Of a DNA stretch of 64,000 nucleotides, positions 50,579 through 58,241 are shown one piece after another. The translations under genes were made by a program, and so were the position numbers. Source of the stretch: Candidatus Saccharibacteria bacterium UBA1050 (GTDB taxonomy: Bacteria > Patescibacteriota > Saccharimonadia > Saccharimonadales > Saccharimonadaceae); assembly GCA_002316545.1 (NCBI GenBank), contig DCDR01000001.1:683692-747691 (forward strand). The letters run 5' to 3'. The notes beneath the pieces were generated by a model. That model was not told where the DNA came from. It saw only the letters and a program-made list of their open reading frames with translations, and did not search any database. Numbering within the stretch: the first letter of the stretch is position 1; every line of letters starts with the position of its first letter.

Positions 50579-52732
50579 ATGTCCCGCTTCACCCTGCGAC
50601 GAACCCTCGTCGCAGTCCTCGCCGTGGTGTTCGGCGTCGGCGCGTTCTTCGTGCCCACGCTGAACGCCGGCGCCACCGGTTCCGGTGGCGGCGACCCGGA
50701 CTGCGTCATCACGCAGTTCAAGTACAAGAAGTCCGTCGAGGACTCCAAGCTGAAGTACCAGTACCAGAAGCAGGTGAAGGGCGAGGTTCGCGAGCGGCTC
50801 AAGGGCGGCTCGAGCAACCTCGTCGGCACCTTCGACTGGGAGTTCTTCCAGCCCCCGACGTGGAAGGGCGGCCCGCTCACGCAGTGGTCGTTCGACGACG
50901 TCGCGGTGCTCGAGTCCGGGCCCCACAACGCCACCAGCAACGACTACCTGCAGGGCGAGGACATGCTGTTCAAGAAGTCCACGCACTACCAGTACGTCCG
51001 GGTCGGCGAGCCCGTCTCGGTCCCGAACGGCTCGCACTACGAGTACTACCTGCCCGGCGGCGGCTCGTCCCTGACGAACACCGACGCCAACTGGACGACC
51101 GAGACCCCGGGTGAGCCCTGGGTCAAGTTCGACGAGCGTCAGGTCGTGAGTGACGCCCCGGGGTGCAACACCTCCGAGGAGAAGATCACGTTCTGCCACC
51201 TCAACCAGGGCAACGGCTACAACCTGCTGACCACCTCCAAGGCCGCGTTCTACGTCGGTCACCGCGAGCACTCCGGGGACATCTACCCGGCCGGCTCGTA
51301 CAAGCAGGGTGGCCAGTCGTTCTCGTGGCCGGCCCAGGGCGACCAGTCGCTCCTGGAGACCGGCTGCCAGCCCAAGCCGGACCCGAAGGTCACCCACAAG
51401 GTCGACGACAAGACCAACTGCGACGGCGTGTTCCACCGCGAGTGGGACCTCGTGTCCTACCCGGTGTGGAACGCCGACAAGCAGAAGTGGGAGTACGGCG
51501 AGCCGGTCGTCGAGAACGACACCGACTGGGTGAAGGTCCGCGACCTCACCGAGGAGGAGCTCTACCAGTACGACTGCGTCAAGCCGTACCCCGACGTGGA
51601 CATCGAGAAGTGGTCCACATCTGACGGCATGGTGGCCGGTGACTTCGACGAGTCGGCCAAGGGGCTCAACCCCACGGGCGACGAGGCGATCACCTTCACC
51701 GTGACCAACTCGGGCGACGAGAAGCTCGTGAACGTCAGCGTCTCCGACGAGACGACGGCGGGCACCGGCACCCTCACCGGGGTGTCGTGCGACTTCTCGG
51801 TTCTGGGCGGCCCGGCGACGGGCACTTCCTGGAGCGGTCCGTTCCTGGTGGGTGACTCGTTCCCGTGCACCGGCACCCTGCCGGCGCTGGGCTACGACGC
51901 CACCCACACCGACGTGGCCACGGTCACGGCGGAGGGGAAGTACTCGGGCACCACGGTGACCGACAACGACCCCTGGAACGGCACCACGCCCAAGGCTGAG
52001 TCGGCCGAGCCCACCGTCGTCGTGACGGCGGAGGGCTGTGTCAACGTCAACGAGACCACCGCTGCCAGCGGTGTGATCACGAACACCGACGACGACACCA
52101 ACGAGGCCGTCAGCTACGACTGGGTCGTGACCGTCAGCGGTTCCGACACGGTCGTCGACCAGGGCACGGTGGAGAACGTCGCGGACAACTCGTCCGCTCC
52201 GTTCGCGCCTGAGGTCGGCCCGGGTGACTACACCGTCACCATCACGGGCTCCGACGGCACCACCACCTCGACCGAGTTCTCGGTGGAGCAGTGCCAGATC
52301 ACCGAGCAGCCGGCCGACTTCTCGGTCGCCAGCTCTTGCGGCAAGGTCAGCGTCACCAACCTCGGTGACGTCGACCTGACAGTGGAGTTCGCGGCCGATG
52401 AGCGAGGCGAGTCCTTCGCTTCGAAGCCGCTGCCGGCTGGCCAGACCGTGACGATCAAGACGGACCTCAAGCGGGTCGCGGTCTCCGTCTACGGCGAGGA
52501 GGACGGCGTGTCCTACGTCGGCTACGCCAGCGTCAAGGTGAAGCAGAACTGCGGCGGGCACCACAACCCGCCGAACGACAACCCGCCCACGTACGTTCCG
52601 CCGGCCACCGGCGCGGACGGCACGTGGCAGGCCACGAGCCTCAACTGGACCGGTCTGACCGGTCTGGGCATGCTCGGTCTGGCTGTGATGGGTGCGCTGT
52701 ACTTCGGCACCCGTCGCTTCGCGCGTCGCTGA
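50579..52732 (+). CDS. Large GC-rich cell-wall surface protein with PATG sorting signal
   Basis: 717 aa. Start MSRFTLRRTLVAVLAVV after AAAGGGGA; the frame upstream is leader. Signal peptide to about AGATG. The mature part contains an N-terminal unknown domain, a domain with FCHLNQGNGYNLLTT and HREHSGDIYP, Cys-containing segments and beta-sandwich repeats (AITFTVTNSGDEKLVNVSV; SGVITNTDDDTNEAVSYDW). The C-terminus has PPATGADG, a hydrophobic helix and TRRFARR, an LPXTG-like sorting signal. Actinobacterial style and composition. Likely displayed on the surface by the sortase next door. Confidence 0.85.
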   Translation: MSRFTLRRTLVAVLAVVFGVGAFFVPTLNAGATGSGGGDPDCVITQFKYKKSVEDSKLKYQYQKQVKGEVRERLKGGSSNLVGTFDWEFFQPPTWKGGPLTQWSFDDVAVLESGPHNATSNDYLQGEDMLFKKSTHYQYVRVGEPVSVPNGSHYEYYLPGGGSSLTNTDANWTTETPGEPWVKFDERQVVSDAPGCNTSEEKITFCHLNQGNGYNLLTTSKAAFYVGHREHSGDIYPAGSYKQGGQSFSWPAQGDQSLLETGCQPKPDPKVTHKVDDKTNCDGVFHREWDLVSYPVWNADKQKWEYGEPVVENDTDWVKVRDLTEEELYQYDCVKPYPDVDIEKWSTSDGMVAGDFDESAKGLNPTGDEAITFTVTNSGDEKLVNVSVSDETTAGTGTLTGVSCDFSVLGGPATGTSWSGPFLVGDSFPCTGTLPALGYDATHTDVATVTAEGKYSGTTVTDNDPWNGTTPKAESAEPTVVVTAEGCVNVNETTAASGVITNTDDDTNEAVSYDWVVTVSGSDTVVDQGTVENVADNSSAPFAPEVGPGDYTVTITGSDGTTTSTEFSVEQCQITEQPADFSVASSCGKVSVTNLGDVDLTVEFAADERGESFASKPLPAGQTVTIKTDLKRVAVSVYGEEDGVSYVGYASVKVKQNCGGHHNPPNDNPPTYVPPATGADGTWQATSLNWTGLTGLGMLGLAVMGALYFGTRRFARR

Positions 52733-52776
52733 TCAACCCAAGTCCCGCCCCCTCATGAAGGGCGTGGGCTGATGTG

Positions 52777-52838
52777 AGAGGGCTCCCGACCCCCACCGCA
52801 CCGAGAGGTGTAGTGGGGGCCGGGGCTCTTTCTTTTTG
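52777..52838 (+). terminator. GC-rich intrinsic terminator
   Basis: CCCG and CCCCCAC on the left (52777-52796) pair with GTGGGGG and CGGG (52813-52826), followed by a T-rich run TCTTTTTGTT. It ends the surface-protein transcript. Confidence 0.8.
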
Positions 52839-52867
52839 TTGTAATGATTTATTTTTTATGTTATAAT
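52839..52867 (+). promoter_or_regulatory. Promoter C of the GC-rich region
   Basis: TTGTAA at 52839-52844 and TATAAT at 52862-52867 with a 17-base spacer. Confidence 0.7.
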
Positions 52868-52936
52868 ATACTTATGCGGTGTTTTTAGCCGTAGCCCTTC
52901 TCGTTTTGATTACTTTGACGCCTTTAAGGAGGCAGC

Positions 52937-53611
52937 ATGTCTGTAAAGCACAAGGCACGCCTCCACCCAGTGGCGGTCGTGTTCATCGTTCTGCTCGCTG
53001 TGATTGCGGGTGGGGGTGCATATCTCTGGATGCGCAACCCTCACACCACTGTGACCCACGAGGTCACCATCACGCCGAGCAAGCCTGCAACCACGACACC
53101 TCAGCCCGAGGCGTCTACCACTCTGCACCCAACGAGGTCTAACCCTGTGCGACCCACCAACCTGGTGTTTCCGCACATGGGCGAGACCTACAAGGTGTGG
53201 CAACTGCCGCGCGTTGTGCTTCCTGGCAACCAAGTCACCTCACCAGTGCCGCCCAACTTCGACGCGACGTCGTTCGCGTGGGATGAGGCCAGTGCCGTGC
53301 CGGGTTCGAAGCATGGCGTCGCCATCTTCACCTCGCACACCTACGCCGACGGCAGCGCCATGGCCAACCAACTGTTGGCTGAGCTTCACGAGGGTGACGT
53401 CGTCATCGTCGTAGGCAAGAAGGCCAAGCAGGCAGTGGCCTACCGCGTGACCGAACGGCTGACGGTGCTAGTAGACGGCTACCCAGCAGAGCGCGTGCTC
53501 GACATGAAGGGGAAGCCCCAACTGTCGATCACCGTCTGCTCGGGCCAGCGTCTCGGCCCCGAGAACTGGACGAAGCGGACCATCTGGTTCGCTGAGCCCG
53601 TGGAGCGGTAA
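52937..53611 (+). CDS. Class F-like sortase
   Basis: 224 aa. Signal anchor near the N-terminus (PVAVVFIVLLAVIAGGGAYL), a Pro/Thr-rich linker and the sortase domain. Catalytic His in FTSHTY, Cys in SITVCSG and Arg in TKRTIWF follow the class F (actinobacterial) pattern. It would cut a P-x-T-G signal and attach the protein to a wall or lipid-linked acceptor; the obvious local substrate is the surface protein immediately upstream. AAGGAGG ribosome-binding site. GC-rich like its neighbours. Confidence 0.88.
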   Translation: MSVKHKARLHPVAVVFIVLLAVIAGGGAYLWMRNPHTTVTHEVTITPSKPATTTPQPEASTTLHPTRSNPVRPTNLVFPHMGETYKVWQLPRVVLPGNQVTSPVPPNFDATSFAWDEASAVPGSKHGVAIFTSHTYADGSAMANQLLAELHEGDVVIVVGKKAKQAVAYRVTERLTVLVDGYPAERVLDMKGKPQLSITVCSGQRLGPENWTKRTIWFAEPVER

Positions 53612-53625
53612 GTAATCGGATGAGA

Positions 53626-53665
53626 CCGGTTCCCCCCGTACGCTGAACAAGCATGCGGGGGCGCT
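53626..53665 (+). terminator. Hairpin after the sortase gene
   Basis: CCCCCG, then TA and GC, pair with GCGGGGG around a short loop. No clear T-tract, so termination strength is uncertain. Confidence 0.4.
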
Positions 53666-53686
53666 TCATGTCTGAACGTAAGCATA

Positions 53687-53715
53687 TTTACAATTACACC
53701 TAAAAATGCTATAAT
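53687..53715 (+). promoter_or_regulatory. Promoter D of the GC-rich region
   Basis: TTTACA at 53687-53692 and TATAAT at 53710-53715 with a 17-base spacer. Confidence 0.75.
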
Positions 53716-53724
53716 TTCCCCACA

Positions 53725-53845
53725 GCACATCCGTGCGATTTTTCACCGTACGTGAGTGTCTGGTTGGCCAAGCTACCGATTTTATTTGTGTGGCTTCGGC
53801 CGCACATTTACATTTCAGGTAGCTTAGCACGACCAGTACTCGCGT
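53725..53845 (+). promoter_or_regulatory. Structured 5' leader (D) with early terminator-like hairpin and long rod
   Basis: First a GCAC/GTGC hairpin with GATTTTT (53725-53743) that could be an early terminator. Then a rod: CGTGAGT with ACTCGCG (53751-53757/53838-53844), CTGGT with ACCAG (53760-53764/53832-53836), AAGCTACC with GGTAGCTT (53770-53777/53818-53825), and GTGTGGC-TTCG-GCCGCAC (53788-53805). About 40 further bases reach the start codon at 53887. Confidence 0.65.
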
Positions 53846-53886
53846 CATCCATCGATGCCCGAAAGGGTAGATAGTGAGGCACACAC

Positions 53887-54804
53887 ATGCGCAGGTCCAT
53901 CACGGCCCTCGTTGCCTTCGTGGTGACGTTGGTCCTCGGCTTGGGTGGATCGCCGGCTCACGCCGTCGAGCCGACTCCTCCGCCACCGGTCGCGTCGCCC
54001 ACGCTCGACTACAGTCACACACTGGTGGTCGAGTGCAGGGCGTACGACAACGTTCCGTGGATCACGCTCGATCTCACGGGGTACAGCCCTCCCAACGACA
54101 GCACGGGGCAGTACAACCACTACTCCATCACCGTCGACGACCAGGTGCTCAGTGGGTCCGAGTTCAGCGAACTCCTTCACGACCAGGTGCTGATGGGTGA
54201 CCCGATGGTCGCTCACACCTGGTCAGTCGACGTCTGGGACTACAGCGACCCCGACGGCTCGCTCGGCGGCACGTTCACCGACAGCGGCATGCTCGAAGCC
54301 TGCCAGACCGGCGAGCCACCGGTCGATACCGACGGCGACGGGTACACCGACGACGTCGACGCGTTCCCGAACGACCCCACCGAGTGGGCCGACACGGACG
54401 GCGATGGCGTGGGTGACAACACCGACGTCTGTGCCGACACACCGTCTGGCGACCAGGTCGACGAGACCGGGTGCAGCGTGGTGGTGGACCCACCGCCGGT
54501 CGTCTCCAAGCCCAACAAGGTCCTCGTGAAGGCCGTCAAGGCCGACAACAAGAAGACCAAGAAGGGCGAGGGTCGTGTCCGCGTCACCGTGGTGAACCCC
54601 AACGACGACAGCAACGAGTCGGTGCGGGTCTACTTCAAGGTCATGAAGGGGAAGAAGGTCATCAAGCGCTTCAACCTCTTCGCGGCCGACGGCCACACCA
54701 GCTCCAAGCTGGTCAAGGGTCTCAAGGCGGGGAAGTACCGCGTCGTCTACGACCTCGACCGCACCGTACTGCACAAGACGGTGCGGGTTGCGGCCCGTCG
54801 CTGA
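53887..54804 (+). CDS. Secreted GC-rich protein with thrombospondin type 3-like calcium repeats
   Basis: 305 aa. Signal peptide (MRRSITALVAFVVTLVLGLG; cleavage near AHAVEP), an N-terminal beta domain, then DTDGDGYTDD and DTDGDGVGDNTDVC repeats (about 145-190), which bind Ca2+ in thrombospondin type 3 repeats, and a C-terminal basic, beta-like domain. No LPXTG or membrane anchor. Probably secreted or held by other means. Composition marks it as part of the GC-rich set. Confidence 0.8.
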   Translation: MRRSITALVAFVVTLVLGLGGSPAHAVEPTPPPPVASPTLDYSHTLVVECRAYDNVPWITLDLTGYSPPNDSTGQYNHYSITVDDQVLSGSEFSELLHDQVLMGDPMVAHTWSVDVWDYSDPDGSLGGTFTDSGMLEACQTGEPPVDTDGDGYTDDVDAFPNDPTEWADTDGDGVGDNTDVCADTPSGDQVDETGCSVVVDPPPVVSKPNKVLVKAVKADNKKTKKGEGRVRVTVVNPNDDSNESVRVYFKVMKGKKVIKRFNLFAADGHTSSKLVKGLKAGKYRVVYDLDRTVLHKTVRVAARR

Positions 54805-54856
54805 GCTGCCTGAACCCGGCCCCGTCCCACACGCTGTGGGGCGGGGCCGGCAGCTC
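54803..54856 (+). terminator. Very stable GC-rich hairpin
   Basis: A 16-pair stem (54816-54831 with 54835-54850: CCGGCCCCG with CGGGGCCGG and CCCACA with TGTGGG, one G-U pair), extended by GAGCTGCC/GGCAGCTC (54803-54810/54849-54856) as an alternative outer stem. No T-tract. Confidence 0.7.
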
Positions 54857-54877
54857 AACTTTGGACACATAAACATA

Positions 54878-54897
54878 ACTCGCAGCTGCGAGTTTTT
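54878..54897 (+). terminator. Intrinsic terminator at right border of the GC-rich region
   Basis: A palindrome ACTCGCAGCTGCGAGT followed by five T in total. It separates the GC-rich region from convergent ychF. Confidence 0.75.
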
Positions 54898-54915
54898 AAT
54901 TAATTACGGCGTAGG

Positions 54916-55995
54916 TTACTTTGTTACGTTAAAGCGAAACTCTACAATGTCATCTGGCTGCATAATATAGTCGCGGCCTTCGGTGCGAAGTTTGCCGGCG
55001 CTGCGGGCAGCGGCTTCTGAACCAGCAGCGATGAGGTCGGGGTAGGCCACCACTTGTGCGGCGATAAAGCCTTTTTCGAAATCGGTGTGAATAACGCCGG
55101 CAGCTTGTGGCGCGGTATTACCTTTGTGAATTGTCCAGGCACGAACTTCTTTTGGTCCGGCGGTGAGGTAGCTTTGTAGGCCAAGCGTGTCGTAGGCAGC
55201 ATGAATGAGCTGCGTAAGCCCACGCTCTTTTACACCGTAACTGTCTAGCAACTCGGCCGCATCTTCATCGTCTAGACCACGCAACTCTTCTTCGAGCTTG
55301 GCACAGATAAAGACTGATTTTGCCGGGGCAACCAGCTTTGCTAAAGTGGCTTTCTCACTCTCGTTTGCGAGCGTTTGCTCGTCTATATTAAATGCGTAGA
55401 TAACTGGCTTGGCGGTGAGTAAGTGAAGATCAGCGATATATTCGTGGTTGAGGCTTGGCAATTTCGAAAGCGGGGTACCTTCGAGTAGGTGGCGTTGGAG
55501 GCTTTCAAGGTAGGTAAGTTCATCACGTTTTTTCGGGTTTGCCTTGGCTTCTTTAGCGATTTTTGGCATGCGGTTTTCAAGTGTTTGAAGGTCGGCAAGC
55601 ATAAGTTCGGTGTTGATAATTTCCATATCGGCCTCTGGTGCGACGGTATCATTCACATGAACAATATCGTTGTTCACAAAGGCACGCACCACATGTATGA
55701 TAGCATCACACTGCCTGATGTTTGCCAGGAATTGATTGCCTAATCCTTCACCCTTTGAAGCACCTGCTACGAGCCCGGCGATGTCGACAAACGTCACGGT
55801 TGCAGGGATAACTTTTTCAGCGCTATATAATGTTTGCAGTTCGATTAAGCGCGGGTCTGGCACAGGCACAATGCCTGTGTTTGGCTCGATGGTGGCGAAG
55901 GGGTAGTTGGCAGCCAAGATTTCAGAATCAGTGAGCGCATTAAAAAGCGTCGATTTCCCGACGTTTGGCAGGCCAACGATACCTATACTTAACAT
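54916..55995 (-). CDS. ychF: Ribosome-binding ATPase YchF (Obg family)
   Basis: 359 aa. P-loop GLPNVGKST with the NxxD-type specificity of YchF shifted to ATP, FVDIAGLV, a helical domain and a C-terminal TGS-like domain (VRAWTIHKGNTAPQAAGVIHTDFEKGF). Associated with the 70S ribosome and stress response. Its ATG lies in a 13-base direct repeat, and its first codons overlap the 3' end of the recombinase gene, so upstream DNA belongs to an integrated element. Confidence 0.95.
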   Translation of the reverse strand: MLSIGIVGLPNVGKSTLFNALTDSEILAANYPFATIEPNTGIVPVPDPRLIELQTLYSAEKVIPATVTFVDIAGLVAGASKGEGLGNQFLANIRQCDAIIHVVRAFVNNDIVHVNDTVAPEADMEIINTELMLADLQTLENRMPKIAKEAKANPKKRDELTYLESLQRHLLEGTPLSKLPSLNHEYIADLHLLTAKPVIYAFNIDEQTLANESEKATLAKLVAPAKSVFICAKLEEELRGLDDEDAAELLDSYGVKERGLTQLIHAAYDTLGLQSYLTAGPKEVRAWTIHKGNTAPQAAGVIHTDFEKGFIAAQVVAYPDLIAAGSEAAARSAGKLRTEGRDYIMQPDDIVEFRFNVTK

Positions 55996-57616
55996 TTAAC
56001 CCAATGTCCGACTGGTTAGAGCTAATATTCGATTGGGTTGGAACGCTTGAGTTGCTATACTTAACATCTAAACTAACCTTTTCTGTCGCAAGAACCGGTA
56101 TGCGTCCCCATACACTCACTTCTTCTTTCGTTGCGACGACTTTAGTAACTACTTTTTGGACGATTTCTTTCTTCTCGGCAAAATCCAAGTCTTCTACTAA
56201 TTTTATCACGCCCCCAGCCAATTCCTCTAGAGGTAGAGAGGGTTTGTTGGCTATTTCGTCTTCGATAGTCTTAATCTCTTCTACAATACTATGCGAACTT
56301 TCGCTAATCTCGTGCTTACGTTCTTTGTACATCTGTTCAGTTATTTCACCTTCGCCAAAGAGATTGAGGAAGCGTTGGTGTTTCTCATCAAGCCCTCGCA
56401 ACCGTTCCTTGAGACGAGCTAACTCTGATTGGAGAGGCGATACTCGCTCATCTTGCCACTTCTTGGCTTGTTCAAAAACTAGCTCTGGCTGTTTGAGTAG
56501 ACTTTCTAAATTACTCCACACTAAATCATCTAGCACGGGTACATTTATACCGTGCAGATAGCAGTTCCGTGTACCTTTACCGTTATTGAGCCTATCGGTA
56601 CAACGGTAATAACGACTACCATTGGCGGGGTCGCCAGTGCGGGCAAGCCCACAAGGGCAGTAGATTGCACCGCCAAGAAGATATTTATTCTTACTGTTGT
56701 TGCGTGGGGCATAACGTTTATTTCGTGCAAGCTGTTCCTGAACTTTCTTGAAAAGTTCTGGTGTGACAATTGCAGGAACTTCAACCATCATCCAATCTTT
56801 CTTTGGTCGAGCAACACGGCTACCTTTAACGGTTCGTCGGTATTTTTCTACCTTACGAGGGTTCTTCGTCTCGACGGATTCCGTTTTATTATAATAGTGC
56901 TCGCCCATGTATGTAGTATCTCGAAGCATCCTATCGAGCACGCTAGTAGACCAATACTTTTTCTTGCCTTTTAACGGGGGAATACCGAGTTTGTACAACC
57001 TTGCTCGTATTGCATATTTGCTCAAAAACTCCTCGCCGCACCATGTGTAGATGTCTCTCACGACAGCAGCTTGCTTCTCATTGATAGAGAAGTAACCGTC
57101 ACGAACATTCTTGATACGAGCATGATAGTCGTAGCCGTATTTTGGGTTGTAGCCTAGTAGTTTTTTGTTCTCATTTACTTTTCTGACTTTACCGATACGC
57201 ATACGCTCTGTAATCTTTAGACGTTCATACTCGTGGAAGATTCCCATAACGCCACCCATGAGCCGTTCTTCATGACTATCGCCATTGATGTCATGTAGGC
57301 TGATAAACTCGACCTGTGCCGCTCGTAGACCGTCTAGGATAATCTCCTGATAGACAAACCTACGGGCAAGTCGCCCTCGGTCATAAGCATAGACAACTTC
57401 AAAGTTGCCGTCTGCTGCGTCAGCTCGCATTTTATCGAGTGCCGGACGTTCAAGTATTGTGCCACTCCACCCATCATCTTGATAGATACAATCAGGGGAG
57501 AGGGCATTACCGTCTGCCTCAACTCGCTTTAGTAGTTCTCCCTCCTGATTTTTAATTGTCTCCTCTTTTTCTTGTTCAGTTGTACTGACTCGCATATATA
57601 TTGCTGCACGTTTCAT
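55940..57616 (-). CDS. Large serine recombinase (integrase)
   Basis: 558 aa. Resolvase catalytic domain (AAIYMRVSTTEQ with Ser11; YDRGRLARR), a recombinase domain (about 165-270), a zinc ribbon (CPCGLARTG ... RNC), a coiled-coil-rich C-terminal part (about 390-480) and a variable end. It mediates site-specific integration/excision. The last about 18 residues (RYRWPAKRREIDAF) are encoded by DNA that is also the start of ychF, so the C-terminus was completed by the host site. Coupled to the small resolvase-like gene upstream by a TAATG overlap. Confidence 0.93.
   Translation of the reverse strand: MKRAAIYMRVSTTEQEKEETIKNQEGELLKRVEADGNALSPDCIYQDDGWSGTILERPALDKMRADAADGNFEVVYAYDRGRLARRFVYQEIILDGLRAAQVEFISLHDINGDSHEERLMGGVMGIFHEYERLKITERMRIGKVRKVNENKKLLGYNPKYGYDYHARIKNVRDGYFSINEKQAAVVRDIYTWCGEEFLSKYAIRARLYKLGIPPLKGKKKYWSTSVLDRMLRDTTYMGEHYYNKTESVETKNPRKVEKYRRTVKGSRVARPKKDWMMVEVPAIVTPELFKKVQEQLARNKRYAPRNNSKNKYLLGGAIYCPCGLARTGDPANGSRYYRCTDRLNNGKGTRNCYLHGINVPVLDDLVWSNLESLLKQPELVFEQAKKWQDERVSPLQSELARLKERLRGLDEKHQRFLNLFGEGEITEQMYKERKHEISESSHSIVEEIKTIEDEIANKPSLPLEELAGGVIKLVEDLDFAEKKEIVQKVVTKVVATKEEVSVWGRIPVLATEKVSLDVKYSNSSVPTQSNISSNQSDIGLNVKYRYRWPAKRREIDAF
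55983..56067 (-). other. Candidate attachment site of the integrated element in ychF
   Basis: CTATACTTAACAT (plus strand) occurs at 55983-55995 and 56055-56067; with the next four bases 16 of 17 match. Between them AACCCAAT (55998-56005) and ATTGGGTT (56032-56039) form an inverted repeat. The first copy contains the ychF start codon. This is the layout expected near the junction of a serine-recombinase element; no second junction is seen in the window. Confidence 0.5.
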
Positions 57617-57969
57617 TACTTTAATCCTCCTTGTGAATATGCTGCTACTAATTTAATTCCGTTTACTTGAAGCCATAAGTGGACAGACAGGAAGCAATCC
57701 ATTCTCCTGCCAATTCTGGCGTAATCGCTGACAATAATGGCAGCAGGTTTAGACTCCTCTACATGTTTTACAAGCTCTTTGAATCCTCGTCGCTTGAAGG
57801 GGTGAGTGTTGCCGCTTGCAATGTCATTGTAGATTGCGACGGGCTTATAACCGTGCTGTTTAGCAAACGCCACAAGCTCGTTCTCGTGCTCCGCCATCCT
57901 ATTAGCCTTGATGTCTTGGGTTGCATTTCTGTTGTAAATTATCGCTCGTTTTTCTTCTTGGTTATTCAT
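57616..57969 (-). CDS. Resolvase N-terminal domain protein lacking the catalytic Ser
   Basis: 117 aa consisting of little more than a resolvase-like N-terminal domain: AIIYNRNATQDIKAN, GYKPVAIYNDIASGNT, FKRRGFKELV, IIVSDYARIGR. The position of the catalytic Ser (VSTTE in the adjacent integrase) is Ala in RNATQD, while the conserved Arg region remains. Start at 57969 after AAGGAGA. It could be a regulatory partner or directionality factor of the large recombinase; that is inferred from position and fold. Confidence 0.75.
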   Translation of the reverse strand: MNNQEEKRAIIYNRNATQDIKANRMAEHENELVAFAKQHGYKPVAIYNDIASGNTHPFKRRGFKELVKHVEESKPAAIIVSDYARIGRRMDCFLSVHLWLQVNGIKLVAAYSQGGLK

Positions 57970-58043
57970 AATTATCTCCTTAGTAACTTGTATTGTTGTA
58001 TTTATTACCATATTATATATTTTATATTCGGTGAGAGCTACCA

Positions 58044-58241
58044 TCAAGGGTCATTGCCCTGACTTACCTCTGTTAGTTTGTCAAACAGATAACCGTACAC
58101 GGTATCAAGTGCAGTAGTTTCTTGTTCGTCGAATCGGTACTCGTAATGAGTATTACTCGTCGGTTTTTTAGCCTTATCTTTAGAACCGAGAAAACTATCG
58201 TTACTATTACTTACTCGTTTATTCGTTTTAGGCTCGTCCAT
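58044..58241 (-). CDS. Small acidic/charged protein of the mobile element
   Basis: 65 aa, starting MDEPKTNKR at 58241 in an ATGA overlap with the AAA gene. Helical C-terminal half (TTALDTVYGYLFDKLTEV). No recognised domain. Cotranscribed with the replication-type ATPase. Confidence 0.6.
   Translation of the reverse strand: MDEPKTNKRVSNSNDSFLGSKDKAKKPTSNTHYEYRFDEQETTALDTVYGYLFDKLTEVSQGNDP

Noticed and set aside
50555..52564. 669-codon open frame on the minus strand
   Set aside because: It lies antisense to the GC-rich surface protein; G/C third positions remove stops on the other strand. Its translation is low-complexity Arg/Val/Gly/Leu with no domain.
49711..54897. GC-rich block as contaminant or mis-assembly
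   Set aside because: Each gene is joined to AT-rich promoters with identical 17-base spacing and the flanks are intact native genes; a mis-join would not produce four such alternations. Read-level proof is still lacking.
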